Source: Rhizobium mesosinicum (GTDB lineage: Bacteria > Pseudomonadota > Alphaproteobacteria > Rhizobiales > Rhizobiaceae). From it: a stretch of DNA of 64,000 nucleotides. Made by a program: the position numbers and the translations under genes. The stretch is from assembly GCF_019511345.1 (NCBI RefSeq), contig NZ_JAEUAK010000005.1:372001-436000 (forward strand), in the 5' to 3' direction. The notes beneath the pieces are model-generated. The model did not search any database. It worked only from the letters and a program-made list of their open reading frames with translations, and was not told the origin of the DNA. Of the stretch, positions 17,786 to 25,906 are shown piece by piece. Numbering within the stretch: the stretch's first letter is position 1; each line of letters begins with the position of its first letter.

Positions 17786-18598
17786 ATGCAAGCTTCGAAT
17801 AATGCCGCCGCAAGGGAGTTGGGCGCCTTCGGATCCGTCTGGTCGGCAATCCGTGCGGAAGCGGCGGATCTCGCGGCGCGCGAGCCTACGCTGCGGATTT
17901 TGCTAGAAATGCAGATCATCGGCGCAGACAGCGATGCTGAGATCATTGCGCGCGTCATCTCCGCACGCCTCGCAGTGGCGAAGGTCGATCCCGAAGACCT
18001 CTTCCGGCTGTTTCACGACATATTGCTGGAGCACGCCGACATAAGCGCAGCCATTGAAGCCGATCTTCTGGCCGTGCGCGAGCGCGATCCTGCCTGCACC
18101 ACCTATCTGCATGCACTGCTGAACCTCAAAGGTTTCCATGCGCTGCAGACACACCGCATTGCCCACGCGCTCTGGACCGACGGTCGCGTCGAGATTGCCA
18201 GCTGGGTTTCCAACCTCGCCTCGCTGGTCTTCGGCCCGGATATCCATCCGGCTGCGAGGATTGGTTCCTCGATCATGTTGGATCACGGCTCGGGCATCGT
18301 GATTGGCGAAACAGCGGTCATCGAAGATGAAGTCTCAATCCTGCAGAACGTTACGCTTGGCGGCACGGGCAAGGAAACTGGAGACCGCCACCCGAAAATC
18401 CGCCACGGCGTGATGATCGGCGCTGGTGCAAAGATCCTCGGCAATATCGAGATCGGCGCTTTCAGCAAGATCGCGGCCGGCAGTGTCGTGCTGAAGCCGG
18501 TCCCCGCCCATTGCACGGTTGCCGGCGTTCCGGCTGCCGTCGTGCGTATTCATCGCAATGACGAAATCCCTGCCGAAACCATGGATCAAAATATCTGA
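17786..18598 (+). CDS. cysE: Serine O-acetyltransferase
   Basis: A 270-residue enzyme that makes O-acetylserine for cysteine synthesis. The N-terminal helical domain contains AADLAAREPTLRILLEMQII, and the hexapeptide-repeat left-handed beta helix carries the active-site stretch IMLDHGSGIVIGETAVIEDE and LQNVTLGGTGKETGDRHPKI, as in CysE. The chain ends in isoleucine (MDQNI), the residue that inserts into the CysK active site in the cysteine synthase complex. I chose the ATG at 17786, which gives the usual family length; longer readings overlap the upstream acetyltransferase gene. Whether it shares the zinc operon's promoter is unclear because a 40-base gap separates them. Confidence 0.93.
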   Translation: MQASNNAAARELGAFGSVWSAIRAEAADLAAREPTLRILLEMQIIGADSDAEIIARVISARLAVAKVDPEDLFRLFHDILLEHADISAAIEADLLAVRERDPACTTYLHALLNLKGFHALQTHRIAHALWTDGRVEIASWVSNLASLVFGPDIHPAARIGSSIMLDHGSGIVIGETAVIEDEVSILQNVTLGGTGKETGDRHPKIRHGVMIGAGAKILGNIEIGAFSKIAAGSVVLKPVPAHCTVAGVPAAVVRIHRNDEIPAETMDQNI

Positions 18599-18695
18599 GG
18601 GAGGCGGACTGCTCAAACGGCCTGACTTGCAGTTCCGCGTAGCGGCACGACATAATGCGCAGCACAAGCTCAAACGCGCATCGGAAGGAGACCGC

Positions 18696-19661
18696 ATGGC
18701 TCGCGTCATCGTCATCGGAGCAACGGGACATGTCGGCACCTATCTCGTACCTCGCCTCGTCGAGGCCGGCCATGAGGTGGTGGCGATCAGTCGCGGGGCG
18801 GCCACGCCCTACACGGCGAACGATGCATGGAGCCATGTTGATATCAGGCGCGTGGATCGCACGGCACTCGAAGCGGAAGGCCGCTTCGGCCACGAGATTC
18901 GCGCGCTGGGAGGCGAAATCGTCATCGACATGATCTGCTTCACGCCTGACAGCAACGAACAGCTCGTGACTGCCCTTGAAGGTCATGTCAGCCATTTTCT
19001 TCATACCGGTACGATATGGACACACGGTTTCTCCACAGTCGTACCGACACCGGAGGAGGCGCCGAAGAAGCCTTTCGGTGACTACGGCGTCAATAAAGCT
19101 GCGATTGAAACCTATCTGCTCAGGATGGCGCGGGAGAAGAATTTTCCTGTAACCCTCGTCCATCCCGGCCATATCGTCGGCCCCGGCTGGAACCCGCTGA
19201 ACCCGGCCGGTCATTTCAACTCCGATGTCTTCACCACGCTGGCGCGCGGCGAGACGCTTGCCCTGCCGAATTTCGGCATGGAAACGGTGCATCACGTCCA
19301 TGCCGACGATATCGCTGAGCTCTTCATGGCGGCCATCGCAAAGCCTGAGGCGGCGATCGGCGAGGCTTTCCATGCGGTGTCCGAAAAGGCAGTCACGCTG
19401 CGGGGCTATGCCGAAGCGATGGCCGCCTGGTTCGGCAAGGAAGCGAATCTGGAATTCCTTCCCTACGAAGCCTGGGCGGAAAGACAGCCCCCGGAGGATG
19501 CGCAAGCCACCTGGGAACATATCGCCCGCAGCCCCAACTGCTCGATGGAAAAAGCCCGCCGGCTGCTCGGCTTCACACCGCGGCACAGCTCGCTGCAAGC
19601 CGTGCAGGAAGCCGTCCGCTGGCTGATCGACAATGGGCGAGTCGAGGCACAGGCTCCCTAG
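18696..19661 (+). CDS. NAD-dependent epimerase/dehydratase family protein
   Basis: A 321-residue extended-SDR protein. The Rossmann motif is MARVIVIGATGHVGTYLVPR at the N-terminus and the catalytic pair is Tyr130 and Lys134 in YGVNKAAIETYLL. A typical sugar-nucleotide epimerase middle region follows (VTLVHPGHIVGPGWNPLNPAG, HHVHADDIAELFMAAI). The serine of the triad would be in HTGTIW, where Thr replaces Ser, so catalytic detail may differ. The substrate cannot be assigned. GGAAGGAG sits just before the ATG at 18696; longer readings run back into cysE. It is a single gene ending at the terminator at 19690-19712. Confidence 0.87.
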   Translation: MARVIVIGATGHVGTYLVPRLVEAGHEVVAISRGAATPYTANDAWSHVDIRRVDRTALEAEGRFGHEIRALGGEIVIDMICFTPDSNEQLVTALEGHVSHFLHTGTIWTHGFSTVVPTPEEAPKKPFGDYGVNKAAIETYLLRMAREKNFPVTLVHPGHIVGPGWNPLNPAGHFNSDVFTTLARGETLALPNFGMETVHHVHADDIAELFMAAIAKPEAAIGEAFHAVSEKAVTLRGYAEAMAAWFGKEANLEFLPYEAWAERQPPEDAQATWEHIARSPNCSMEKARRLLGFTPRHSSLQAVQEAVRWLIDNGRVEAQAP

Positions 19662-19689
19662 CCACCAGCGATAGCCCCGAAACAAAAAG

Positions 19690-19712
19690 CCCCTCCCGGA
19701 GAATGGGAGGGG
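19690..19712. terminator. Bidirectional terminator between epimerase and GNAT genes
   Basis: CCCCTCCC / GGGAGGGG forms a perfect 8-base stem with a 7-base loop. It is preceded by AAAAAG and followed by TTTG, so both strands carry a short T-tract after the hairpin. Confidence 0.8.
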
Positions 19713-19720
19713 TTTGCCGG

Positions 19721-20311
19721 TCAGGCCGCCTTCCGGACCGGCGCGCCGGCCAGCATGCGTCCCGAAGGAACGATCATGCCGGCAGCGCCGCCAAGCCAGC
19801 CCTCGACGAGCTCGAGCGCCAGAAAGCGCGAGCGTTCGAAGGGGCCGGGCATGACGAGGTGACGAGCCTTGTCGGCGAAAAAGCCAAAACGCTCGTAATA
19901 ATCCGCATCGCCGACGAGCAGGATTGCGCCGTGGCCCCGGTTCTTTGCTTCGAGGATCGCCGCACGCATCAGCGCCGAGCCGATGCCTTTTCCACCATGC
20001 CTGCCGTCGACGGCAAGCGGGCCGAGCAGCAGGGCGTCAAGCGGCGTGCCTTCGTTGTTGATACCGGCTTCAACGTTCCACAAGCGCACCGTGCCGATAA
20101 CACGACCGTCACGGTCTCGCGCGACCAGCGCCAAGCCTTCGGCCGGAACACGGTTGCGGCGGATTATTTCTGACGACTTCTTGCGGCGATCCGGACCCAT
20201 GACACGATCGAGCAGGGTTTCGCGAGCGACGACGTCGGAGGGATTCTCCATGTCGATGGTGAAAGTAACAGGCGCAAAGAATGCGCGGACAGAATCAAGA
20301 ACAGCGGCCAT
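19721..20311 (-). CDS. GNAT-family N-acetyltransferase (YhbS-like)
   Basis: A 196-residue acetyltransferase. The core is LVARDRDGRVIGTVRLWNV, LLLGPLAVDGRHGGKGIGSALMRAAILEAKNRG (the acetyl-CoA binding loop) and ILLVGDADYYERFGF, which is the pattern of the YhbS-type family. An N-terminal segment RETLLDRVMGPDRRKKSSEIIRRNRVP precedes the domain and is common in rhizobial members. Substrate is unknown. GGGAGG lies five bases before the ATG. The gene stands alone downstream of ornithine decarboxylase on the same strand. Confidence 0.85.
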   Translation of the reverse strand: MAAVLDSVRAFFAPVTFTIDMENPSDVVARETLLDRVMGPDRRKKSSEIIRRNRVPAEGLALVARDRDGRVIGTVRLWNVEAGINNEGTPLDALLLGPLAVDGRHGGKGIGSALMRAAILEAKNRGHGAILLVGDADYYERFGFFADKARHLVMPGPFERSRFLALELVEGWLGGAAGMIVPSGRMLAGAPVRKAA

Positions 20312-20371
20312 CTTGGCCTCCCGTACCCAATACCGTTATCAGCGGTGATGACTGGAAATTGTGAAATTGCC

Positions 20372-20391
20372 GCCCCGGCTGGCTACGGGGC
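20372..20391 (-). terminator. Possible terminator of the ornithine decarboxylase gene
   Basis: GCCCCG / CGGGGC forms a 6-base GC stem with an 8-base loop shortly after the decarboxylase stop codon. On the minus strand only a weak T-rich tract (AATTTC) follows, so termination strength is doubtful. Confidence 0.4.
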
Positions 20392-20407
20392 AGGCGGAAA
20401 CAAAACC

Positions 20408-21541
20408 TTAGATGACGTAGGCCTTCAGCGGGTCGAAACCGTTGAAGGCGACCGCCGAATAGGTCGTCGTGTAGGCGCCGGTGCCTTCGATCAAGACCTC
20501 GTCGCCAATCGTCAGCGTGATCGGCAGCGGATAGAGGTTCTTCTCGTACAGCACGTCGGCTGAATCGCAGGTCGGGCCGGCGATCACGCAGGGCTCCATC
20601 TCGTCTCCGTCGCGCTTGGTGCGGATCGGATAGCGGATGGCCTCGTCCATGGTTTCGGCGAGACCGCCGAACTTGCCGATGTCGAGGAAGACCCAGCGCG
20701 CTTCGTCATTGTCCGACTTCTTGGAAATCAGCACGACTTCAGCCTTGATGACACCTGCATTGCCAACCATGCCGCGGCCCGGCTCGATGATCGTCTGCGG
20801 GATCTGGTTGCCGAAATGCGTACGCAGCGCCTGGTAGATCGACTTGCCGTAAGCTTCTGCCGACGGAACGTCGCGCAGGTACTTCGTTGGGAAGCCGCCG
20901 CCCATGTTGACCATCTGCAGGTGGATGCCCTGCTTGGCAAGCTGGACGAAGACGCGCTTGGCATCGGCAAGAGCCGAATCCCAGGCATCGATCTTGGTCA
21001 TCTGCGAGCCGACATGGAACGAGACGCCGTAGGACTGCAGGCCGAGCTGATGAGCGTAGACGAGAACGTCGACGGCCATCTGCGGAACGCAGCCGAACTT
21101 GCGCGACAGCGGCCATTCGGCACCTTCGCCATCGGTCAGGACGCGGCAGAAAACGCGCGCGCCCGGAGCAGCACGAGAAATCTTCTCGACTTCCTCGTGG
21201 CTGTCGACGGCAAAGAGGCTGACGCCGAGCGCATGCGCGCGGGCAACGTCGCGTTCTTTCTTGATCGTGTTGCCGTAGGAAATACGGGCTGCGGTCGCAC
21301 CGGCTTCGAGCGCCATTTCGATTTCAGCGACAGACGCGCAATCGAAGTTGGAGCCGAGACCTGCGAGCAGCTTCAGCACTTCCGGGGCCGGGTTGGCCTT
21401 GACGGCGTAGTAGATGGCACTGTCAGGCATGGCGTGACGGAAGGCATGGAAATTGTCGCTGACGACGTCGAGGTCAACCACGAGGCAGGGACCATCGGGA
21501 CGTCGGGTTGCGAGAAAGTCGCGGATGCGCTGGGTGGTCAT
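20408..21541 (-). CDS. Ornithine/lysine decarboxylase, PLP-dependent fold III
   Basis: A 377-residue enzyme that makes putrescine (and possibly cadaverine) as the start of polyamine synthesis. The PLP lysine is Lys48 in YYAVKANPAP; other fold-III landmarks are GVSFHVGSQM, NMGGGFPTKYL, IEPGRGMVGNAG and the C-terminal CVIAGPTCDSADVLYEKN, which holds the catalytic cysteine of the eukaryotic-type ornithine decarboxylases. Length and motifs match the short rhizobial decarboxylase (Odc2) rather than the long biodegradative SpeF type. I chose the ATG at 21541 with GAGGG upstream. A long structured leader precedes it, described separately. Confidence 0.93.
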   Translation of the reverse strand: MTTQRIRDFLATRRPDGPCLVVDLDVVSDNFHAFRHAMPDSAIYYAVKANPAPEVLKLLAGLGSNFDCASVAEIEMALEAGATAARISYGNTIKKERDVARAHALGVSLFAVDSHEEVEKISRAAPGARVFCRVLTDGEGAEWPLSRKFGCVPQMAVDVLVYAHQLGLQSYGVSFHVGSQMTKIDAWDSALADAKRVFVQLAKQGIHLQMVNMGGGFPTKYLRDVPSAEAYGKSIYQALRTHFGNQIPQTIIEPGRGMVGNAGVIKAEVVLISKKSDNDEARWVFLDIGKFGGLAETMDEAIRYPIRTKRDGDEMEPCVIAGPTCDSADVLYEKNLYPLPITLTIGDEVLIEGTGAYTTTYSAVAFNGFDPLKAYVI

Positions 21542-21850
21542 ATCGATTCCCTCTTCCAATTCCAGAGCTCCGGCACGAACCGGAGGACAAAGGGCATGCA
21601 AAAACCGCTCAGGAACCAGCCGGTGGAGACCCCGGATCCTTGACAGCGCTTGATGCGCAGATAATGAACCAACGCCGCGGATGCGGTATGGGTTCGGCTT
21701 TGTCTGCCATGGATTGGAGGGAATATCCCTGCCGCACTTCCGGCAATGAAGGTGTGCCTCTTCAGTAACCCCCGCTGATGGAAAGCAGGGCGAGAACAAA
21801 AAGGCCCGCACCGTCGTTGCTTCAGGCGTCCTCGCATTTTCCGGTTGGCC
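21542..21850 (-). ncRNA. Probable speF-type 5' leader RNA of ornithine decarboxylase
   Basis: The decarboxylase gene is preceded by a non-coding stretch of several hundred bases. A speF leader motif is known upstream of ornithine decarboxylase genes in Alphaproteobacteria, which makes this the expected place. On the minus strand I see, in order, a GCCTG/CGGGC stem followed by CTTTTTG (near 21800-21825), a GGGA-TAT-TCCC hairpin near 21721, and a hairpin CTCCGG-TTCGTG-CCGGAG at 21568-21585 close to the ribosome-binding site. These fit a regulated leader in which the last hairpin controls translation. The boundaries are estimates and I could not score a covariance model. Confidence 0.5.
21568..21585 (-). 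promoter_or_regulatory. Hairpin near the decarboxylase ribosome-binding site
   Basis: CTCCGG / CCGGAG pairs perfectly around a six-base loop, ending about 27 bases before the start codon. It could affect access of ribosomes to the GAGGG site. It is the most regular element of the leader. Confidence 0.45.
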
Positions 21851-22068
21851 GGAATAGCGACTGGAGGGGTTAATTCCAGGTACCTTACCGATTTCCTCAC
21901 CAATTCGAGGGTTCGGCGGACACCCATGGGCACGTGCGACTTTGGGCTGAGTGGGAAATAAGAATGTTCGCCGACATAATCAAGAGAATTTTTGATGACC
22001 TCTCAAAAAAATTAATTGAACGCAACAGCGGGGTTTGTTCAACATTCCGAAACAGATAAGGGATGATT
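21851..22068. other. Promoter region between ornithine decarboxylase leader and lysR-type gene
   Basis: This part of the divergent interval is AT-rich between 21961 and 22020, likely holding the promoters for both directions. A TTGAAC / GTTCAA pair of 6-base arms 15 bases apart sits at 22016-22042 close to the regulator's start. I see no open reading frame with a credible start signal. Confidence 0.45.
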
Positions 22069-22962
22069 ATGGACACGCTGACCCGCATACGCGCCTTCAT
22101 AGATGTGGTCGAAGCAGAAGGCTTTTCCGCCGCCGCGCGGCGCACGGGACGCTCCAAGGCGCTGCTCTCCAAATATGTGCGCGAACTCGAGGACGAACTC
22201 GGCGCGCTGCTGCTCAACCGAACCACCCGGCAATTCTCTATGACCGAGGCCGGCCACACCTATTATCGCACCGCATCTGATATCTTGAAGGAGATCGACA
22301 ACCTTGCGGACCTTGTGCGCGAGAACAATGCGCAACTGAAGGGCCGCTTGAAAGTCTCCGTGCCGCGCACCTTCGTCGACGCCGATGTTGGTCAGTCGCT
22401 GATCGATTTCGCCAAAGAGAACCCCAACCTGCAGTTGGAGATCGCCGCCGATGACCGTTTCGTCGATCTGATCGAGGAAGGCTTCGACGTCGCGGTCCGC
22501 GTGACCAAGCTCGAAGATTCCGGTATGATCGCCCGCAAGATTTCGGATTTCCGCGTCCATATCTGCGCCACACCGGAATTCCTGGAGCGATACCCCAATA
22601 TCGAGCATCCGACCGATATCTCCAATGTGCCCTTCATCGTCGATACCAATTCCCGCAGCCAGACAAGCATCCGCTTCTACAACCCCGACAACACCTCCTT
22701 TGCGGTCGCCGTGTCCGGACCGATGGAAGTCAACAGCCCGCACGCGACGCTGCGCGCCGCGCTGTCAGGGATCGGCATTGCGCTGATTCCTGACTTTATC
22801 GCTCGCAAACCGATCGAGGATGGCAGGTTGGTGACGTTGTTCAACGACTATATTCCGACCGACCGCGGCATCTATGCCGTCTACCCGCACCGCCGCTATC
22901 TGCCGGCCAAGGTCAGGATCTTCGTGGATTACCTTCACAACTGGTTCAAGAAGCATCCCTGA
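22069..22962 (+). CDS. LysR-family transcriptional regulator
   Basis: A 297-residue regulator. The N-terminal helix-turn-helix is MDTLTRIRAFIDVVEAEGFSAAARRTGRSKALLSKYVRELEDELGALLLNRTTR, followed by the effector-binding domain (GRLKVSVPRTFVDADVGQSLIDF). It resembles the CrgA-like branch of LysR proteins. I chose the second ATG (22069) because AAGGG lies six bases before it. It is divergent from the ornithine decarboxylase gene across about 520 bases, so regulation of that gene is possible but unproven. A TTGAAC...GTTCAA repeat lies upstream at 22016-22042. Confidence 0.9.
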   Translation: MDTLTRIRAFIDVVEAEGFSAAARRTGRSKALLSKYVRELEDELGALLLNRTTRQFSMTEAGHTYYRTASDILKEIDNLADLVRENNAQLKGRLKVSVPRTFVDADVGQSLIDFAKENPNLQLEIAADDRFVDLIEEGFDVAVRVTKLEDSGMIARKISDFRVHICATPEFLERYPNIEHPTDISNVPFIVDTNSRSQTSIRFYNPDNTSFAVAVSGPMEVNSPHATLRAALSGIGIALIPDFIARKPIEDGRLVTLFNDYIPTDRGIYAVYPHRRYLPAKVRIFVDYLHNWFKKHP

Positions 22963-23060
22963 CGGAAAGGGATAGCGCGCCGAAGCGTCGCAGGGCCGGT
23001 CCCAATTCCGTCCCATTTTCTGGCGAGAAATCACCCAACCGAACAGGGCAACGGGTAAGC

Positions 23061-23702
23061 ATGAAAAGATCGACACTTTTGACGGCCGGGTTTCTTTCAT
23101 TGGCCCCCGCCGCCGCCTTCGCCCATCCGCATATCTTCGTGGAGGCCCGGCTGGAAATTGTCGCAGCACCTGACGGCAGCATTCAGGAGCTGCGCAATGT
23201 CTGGCGTTTCGACGAGGTCTTCTCCTCTTCGGTCGTCATGGATTTCGACAAGAACACCGATCTGAAGCTGGAGCCGAACGAACTCGCCGAGGTCGGCAAG
23301 ACAGTTCGGGATTCGCTCGCTGACTACGACTATTATATGAACCTGACGATCAACGGGAAGAACATCACCGTTCAGAAGCCCGACATCATCCATGTCGACT
23401 ACAAGGAAGGTCAGCTTCTGATGTTTTTTGCGGTCAAGCCGGTCGAAAAGATGCCGCTGAAGGGAAAGCTCTCCTTCGGCGTCTATGATCCGACGCTCTA
23501 CACCTCGATCGACTTCCCGACCGACAACGAACTCGCGATAGTCGGCGACGGTTTCAAGGCTTGCAAGCGCGCCGTCGTGCGCCCGGATGCGGACCAGGTG
23601 ATTTCGGAAAACAAGCAGTCGCTGACCGATGCTTTCTTCAACGATCCGACCGGTACCAATATGTCGAAACTCTTTGCCACACGGCTGGAGGTCACATGCT
23701 GA
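23061..23702 (+). CDS. DUF1007 periplasmic protein linked to nickel/cobalt transport
   Basis: A 213-residue secreted protein. Residues 1-21 form a signal peptide (MKRSTLLTAGFLSLAPAAAFA) followed by HPHIFVEARLEIV, where the mature N-terminus starts with His-Pro-His, a plausible metal ligand set typical of this family. The rest matches DUF1007: VWRFDEVFSSSVVMDFDKN, DYDYYMNLTINGK. DUF1007 genes regularly accompany NicO-type permeases, as here, where the next gene overlaps by seven bases. The role is probably to handle metal in the periplasm for the partner permease. The ATG follows GGGCAACGGG. Confidence 0.87.
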   Translation: MKRSTLLTAGFLSLAPAAAFAHPHIFVEARLEIVAAPDGSIQELRNVWRFDEVFSSSVVMDFDKNTDLKLEPNELAEVGKTVRDSLADYDYYMNLTINGKNITVQKPDIIHVDYKEGQLLMFFAVKPVEKMPLKGKLSFGVYDPTLYTSIDFPTDNELAIVGDGFKACKRAVVRPDADQVISENKQSLTDAFFNDPTGTNMSKLFATRLEVTC

Positions 23703-24766
23703 TAAAACGCCTGCCCCTCGCCCTGCTCGCGTTCGCTGTCATGGTCGTGACCGCCCATGCGCAATCGCCGCTCGGTATCGGCACGGCGGAACCGAGCTTC
23801 CAGCCGACGGGCGGCCCGCTGGCGTCTCTGTTTCTCTATGTGAACTACGAGCAGCAGGCCTTCTATCGTGCGTTGACCGGCTCGCTGAAAGCCATGCGCG
23901 AAGACCCTTGGCGGCTGTCCTCGCTGATCGGCCTCTCCTTCGCCTATGGCGTCTTTCATGCCGCCGGTCCAGGCCACGGCAAGGCGGTCATCTCATCCTA
24001 CATGATCGCCAACGAAGTCGAGCTTCGGCGTGGCGTCGTGATCTCCTTCATCTCGGCCTTCGTCCAGGGCGTCATGGCCGTCGTACTTGTCGGCGGCGCG
24101 TGGCTGGTGCTGCGCGGCACCGGTATCACGCTGACAATGGCAACACAGGCGATGGAAATCGCAAGTTTCGTGATGGTCATCCTTTTCGGCGGCTGGCTCC
24201 TCTTCCGCAAGCTGCGCTCGATGGCCGGCAAGCTGCCACGCCGTCAGCTCATGGCAACGCCCGCCGGACCCGTCAGCATGATGCTGGACTGGAAGGATAA
24301 TGCCGCACAGCACCAGAACCCCAATTTCAGCTTCAACGGTAAGGCGCAGGCTGTCGAGCGTGGCCATACCTATATACCAGGCATGGTCTGCGAGACCTGC
24401 GGCAACTCACACCTGCCCGATCCCGCGCTGGTCAGCGGCGACAAGTTCAGCGTCCACGAGGCGTGGTCGGCGGTAATCGCCGTGGGCTTACGGCCCTGCT
24501 CCGGCGCACTGCTGGTCATGACCTTCTCGCTGCTGAACGGGCTTTATCTCGGCGGCATGCTCTCGGTCGTCGCCATGTCGCTCGGCACCGCGATCACCGT
24601 GGCAATCCTCGCTACACTTGCCGTCACCGCCAAGAGCACGGCAGTTCGTCTCTCCGGCCGCGGCTCGTCAGCCTCCGTCTGGATCGGCAATGCAATTGAG
24701 ATACTGGGCGCAATTCTCGTGATCCTTATGGGCGTGTTGCTGCTCGGAGCCTCCCTGCAGGGATAG
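23696..24766 (+). CDS. NicO-family nickel/cobalt transporter
   Basis: A 356-residue membrane protein with an N-terminal signal-like segment (MLIKRLPLALLAFAVMVVTAHAQ) and about six further helices. The family motif FHAAGPGHGKAVISSY is present near residues 81-96 and VGLRPCSGALLVMTF later. Between them a hydrophilic loop contains two cysteines (GMVCETCGNSHLPDP), which may bind metal. NicO/RcnA proteins export or import Ni2+ and Co2+; the direction cannot be read from sequence. The ATG overlaps the end of the DUF1007 gene and has GGAGG upstream, so the two are translationally coupled. Confidence 0.88.
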   Translation: MLIKRLPLALLAFAVMVVTAHAQSPLGIGTAEPSFQPTGGPLASLFLYVNYEQQAFYRALTGSLKAMREDPWRLSSLIGLSFAYGVFHAAGPGHGKAVISSYMIANEVELRRGVVISFISAFVQGVMAVVLVGGAWLVLRGTGITLTMATQAMEIASFVMVILFGGWLLFRKLRSMAGKLPRRQLMATPAGPVSMMLDWKDNAAQHQNPNFSFNGKAQAVERGHTYIPGMVCETCGNSHLPDPALVSGDKFSVHEAWSAVIAVGLRPCSGALLVMTFSLLNGLYLGGMLSVVAMSLGTAITVAILATLAVTAKSTAVRLSGRGSSASVWIGNAIEILGAILVILMGVLLLGASLQG

Positions 24767-24769
24767 GCT

Positions 24770-24976
24770 TCAAGGCTTCCTACTGCGCTGATGGCGCGCC
24801 CGCAGCCAGAATATGCCGAAGAAACACATCAGCAGGCAGACGCCGACGATGACCGCCAATGCCGGCGAAAAGCTGCCGATCCACAAAACGATGGTCGGCA
24901 GGAAGTAGATCACCAGCCCGGCGCAAAACAGAATGATAGCGGCGGCGATCGCCTGCGAACGGCTTTCCGGGCTCAT
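24770..24976 (-). CDS. Small two-helix membrane protein of unknown function
   Basis: A 68-residue protein (MSPESRSQAIAAAIILF...) with two hydrophobic segments: residues about 9-29 and 34-58, and a basic C-terminus RARHQRSRKP. I do not recognise a family. The ATG at 24976 is preceded by AGAGGAG at slightly long spacing; a longer reading would add 30 residues without a supporting site. It lies 97 bases downstream of the DUF533 gene on the same strand and might be cotranscribed. It converges with the nicO gene with only three bases between their ends. Confidence 0.6.
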   Translation of the reverse strand: MSPESRSQAIAAAIILFCAGLVIYFLPTIVLWIGSFSPALAVIVGVCLLMCFFGIFWLRARHQRSRKP

Positions 24977-25073
24977 GAATAGCTCACTCCTCTTGTCCGG
25001 GAGTGGATAGGCCAGCCGCCCTGCAAAGGCAACTGGCCCTGACGTCACTTGGACCCCGACTGGCACTCCGAGA

Positions 25074-25793
25074 TCACTGGGACAGAGTGACCTTCGCGGA
25101 GGAGACCGTCGCTTCGATGTGATCGACCAATTGATCGGGCAGACCGAGCCGGCCCGCGAGCAGATCGAGATAGCCGCGTTCGGCCCGTGAATCCGGCTCG
25201 ATCGTCAGACGCGAGGCGGTGTAGAGTTCGACCTTCTGCTCCTCCGTCACGGAGGCTGCGACAAGCGCATCGATATCCGTCGGCTCCGAAAGCTCGCGCT
25301 CGATGAAGCTCGCAGCCTCGCCACTGACATCAGCGGCCTTGACCTTGTCCATGATGAGAGCGCGTTCCGCGTCGTCGATATGACCGTCAGCCTTGGCGGC
25401 AGCGATCATGGCTCGGATAAGCACAAGCACGAATTCATTGCTGGTCGCAGGTGAAGCCGACCCGAAGCCGGATTCGGCAGGCGGCGGCAGCAGGACTGGA
25501 TTGTTCGCCGTCGGCGCATCGGAGGGCGCTGCGGGTGCTTGCCCAGCCTGATAGTTCTTCCAGGCTTGGTAACCGAGGCCCGCAATGGCCGCGAGACCTC
25601 CAATGGTAATGGCATTACCTGCGATGCTGCGGCCGGTCTTGGTGCCGAGAAGCACGGCGGCAAGCGCGCCGGTCTTCAGGGGATTGTCCTTGGCCATTTG
25701 CATCGCATCGCCTGCCCGGTCGCGCACGCTGCCGCCCACGCCCGGCACCTGCGAGCCCAGAAACTCGTCGAGTAGTTTCTTCGCGTCGAACAT
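25074..25793 (-). CDS. DUF533 (TerB-like) membrane-associated protein
   Basis: A 239-residue protein. The N-terminal part MFDAKKLLDEFLGSQVPGVGGSVRDRAGD is followed by a glycine-rich hydrophobic region (GALAAVLLGTKTGRSIAGNAITIGGLAAIAGLGYQAWKNYQ) and a Pro/Ala linker, then a TerB-like helical domain from about residue 118 (EFVLVLIRAMIAAAKADGHIDDAERALI, DIDALVAASVTEEQKVELYTASRLTIEPDSRAERGYLDLLA). This is the DUF533 layout seen in YebE-type envelope proteins; function is unknown though stress links are reported. The ATG at 25793 has GGGAGAGGACGAGG upstream. Acidic D-x-D/E positions in the TerB part may bind metal. Confidence 0.82.
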   Translation of the reverse strand: MFDAKKLLDEFLGSQVPGVGGSVRDRAGDAMQMAKDNPLKTGALAAVLLGTKTGRSIAGNAITIGGLAAIAGLGYQAWKNYQAGQAPAAPSDAPTANNPVLLPPPAESGFGSASPATSNEFVLVLIRAMIAAAKADGHIDDAERALIMDKVKAADVSGEAASFIERELSEPTDIDALVAASVTEEQKVELYTASRLTIEPDSRAERGYLDLLAGRLGLPDQLVDHIEATVSSAKVTLSQ

Positions 25794-25858
25794 GTCCTCG
25801 TCCTCTCCCTGTGTAAGGCTGAAGGGGTACATAGGGTTGCGACTGCCGAAATACAAAC

Positions 25859-25879
25859 GAGGGCGACGCGGCCACCCTC
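25859..25879 (-). terminator. Intrinsic terminator after the KDPG aldolase gene
   Basis: On the minus strand GAGGGTGGC-CGC-GTCGCCCTC forms a nine-pair stem with two G-U pairs, followed by the T-rich GTTTGTATTT. It lies 28 bases beyond the aldolase stop codon. Confidence 0.6.
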
Positions 25880-25906
25880 AGCCAAAATTCATTAGGCTTC
25901 GAGGCC

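Noticed and set aside
22016-22042. TTGAAC...GTTCAA inverted repeat before the lysR-type gene
   Set aside because: Six-base arms with a 15-base gap are short enough to occur by chance; kept only as a note in the region description.
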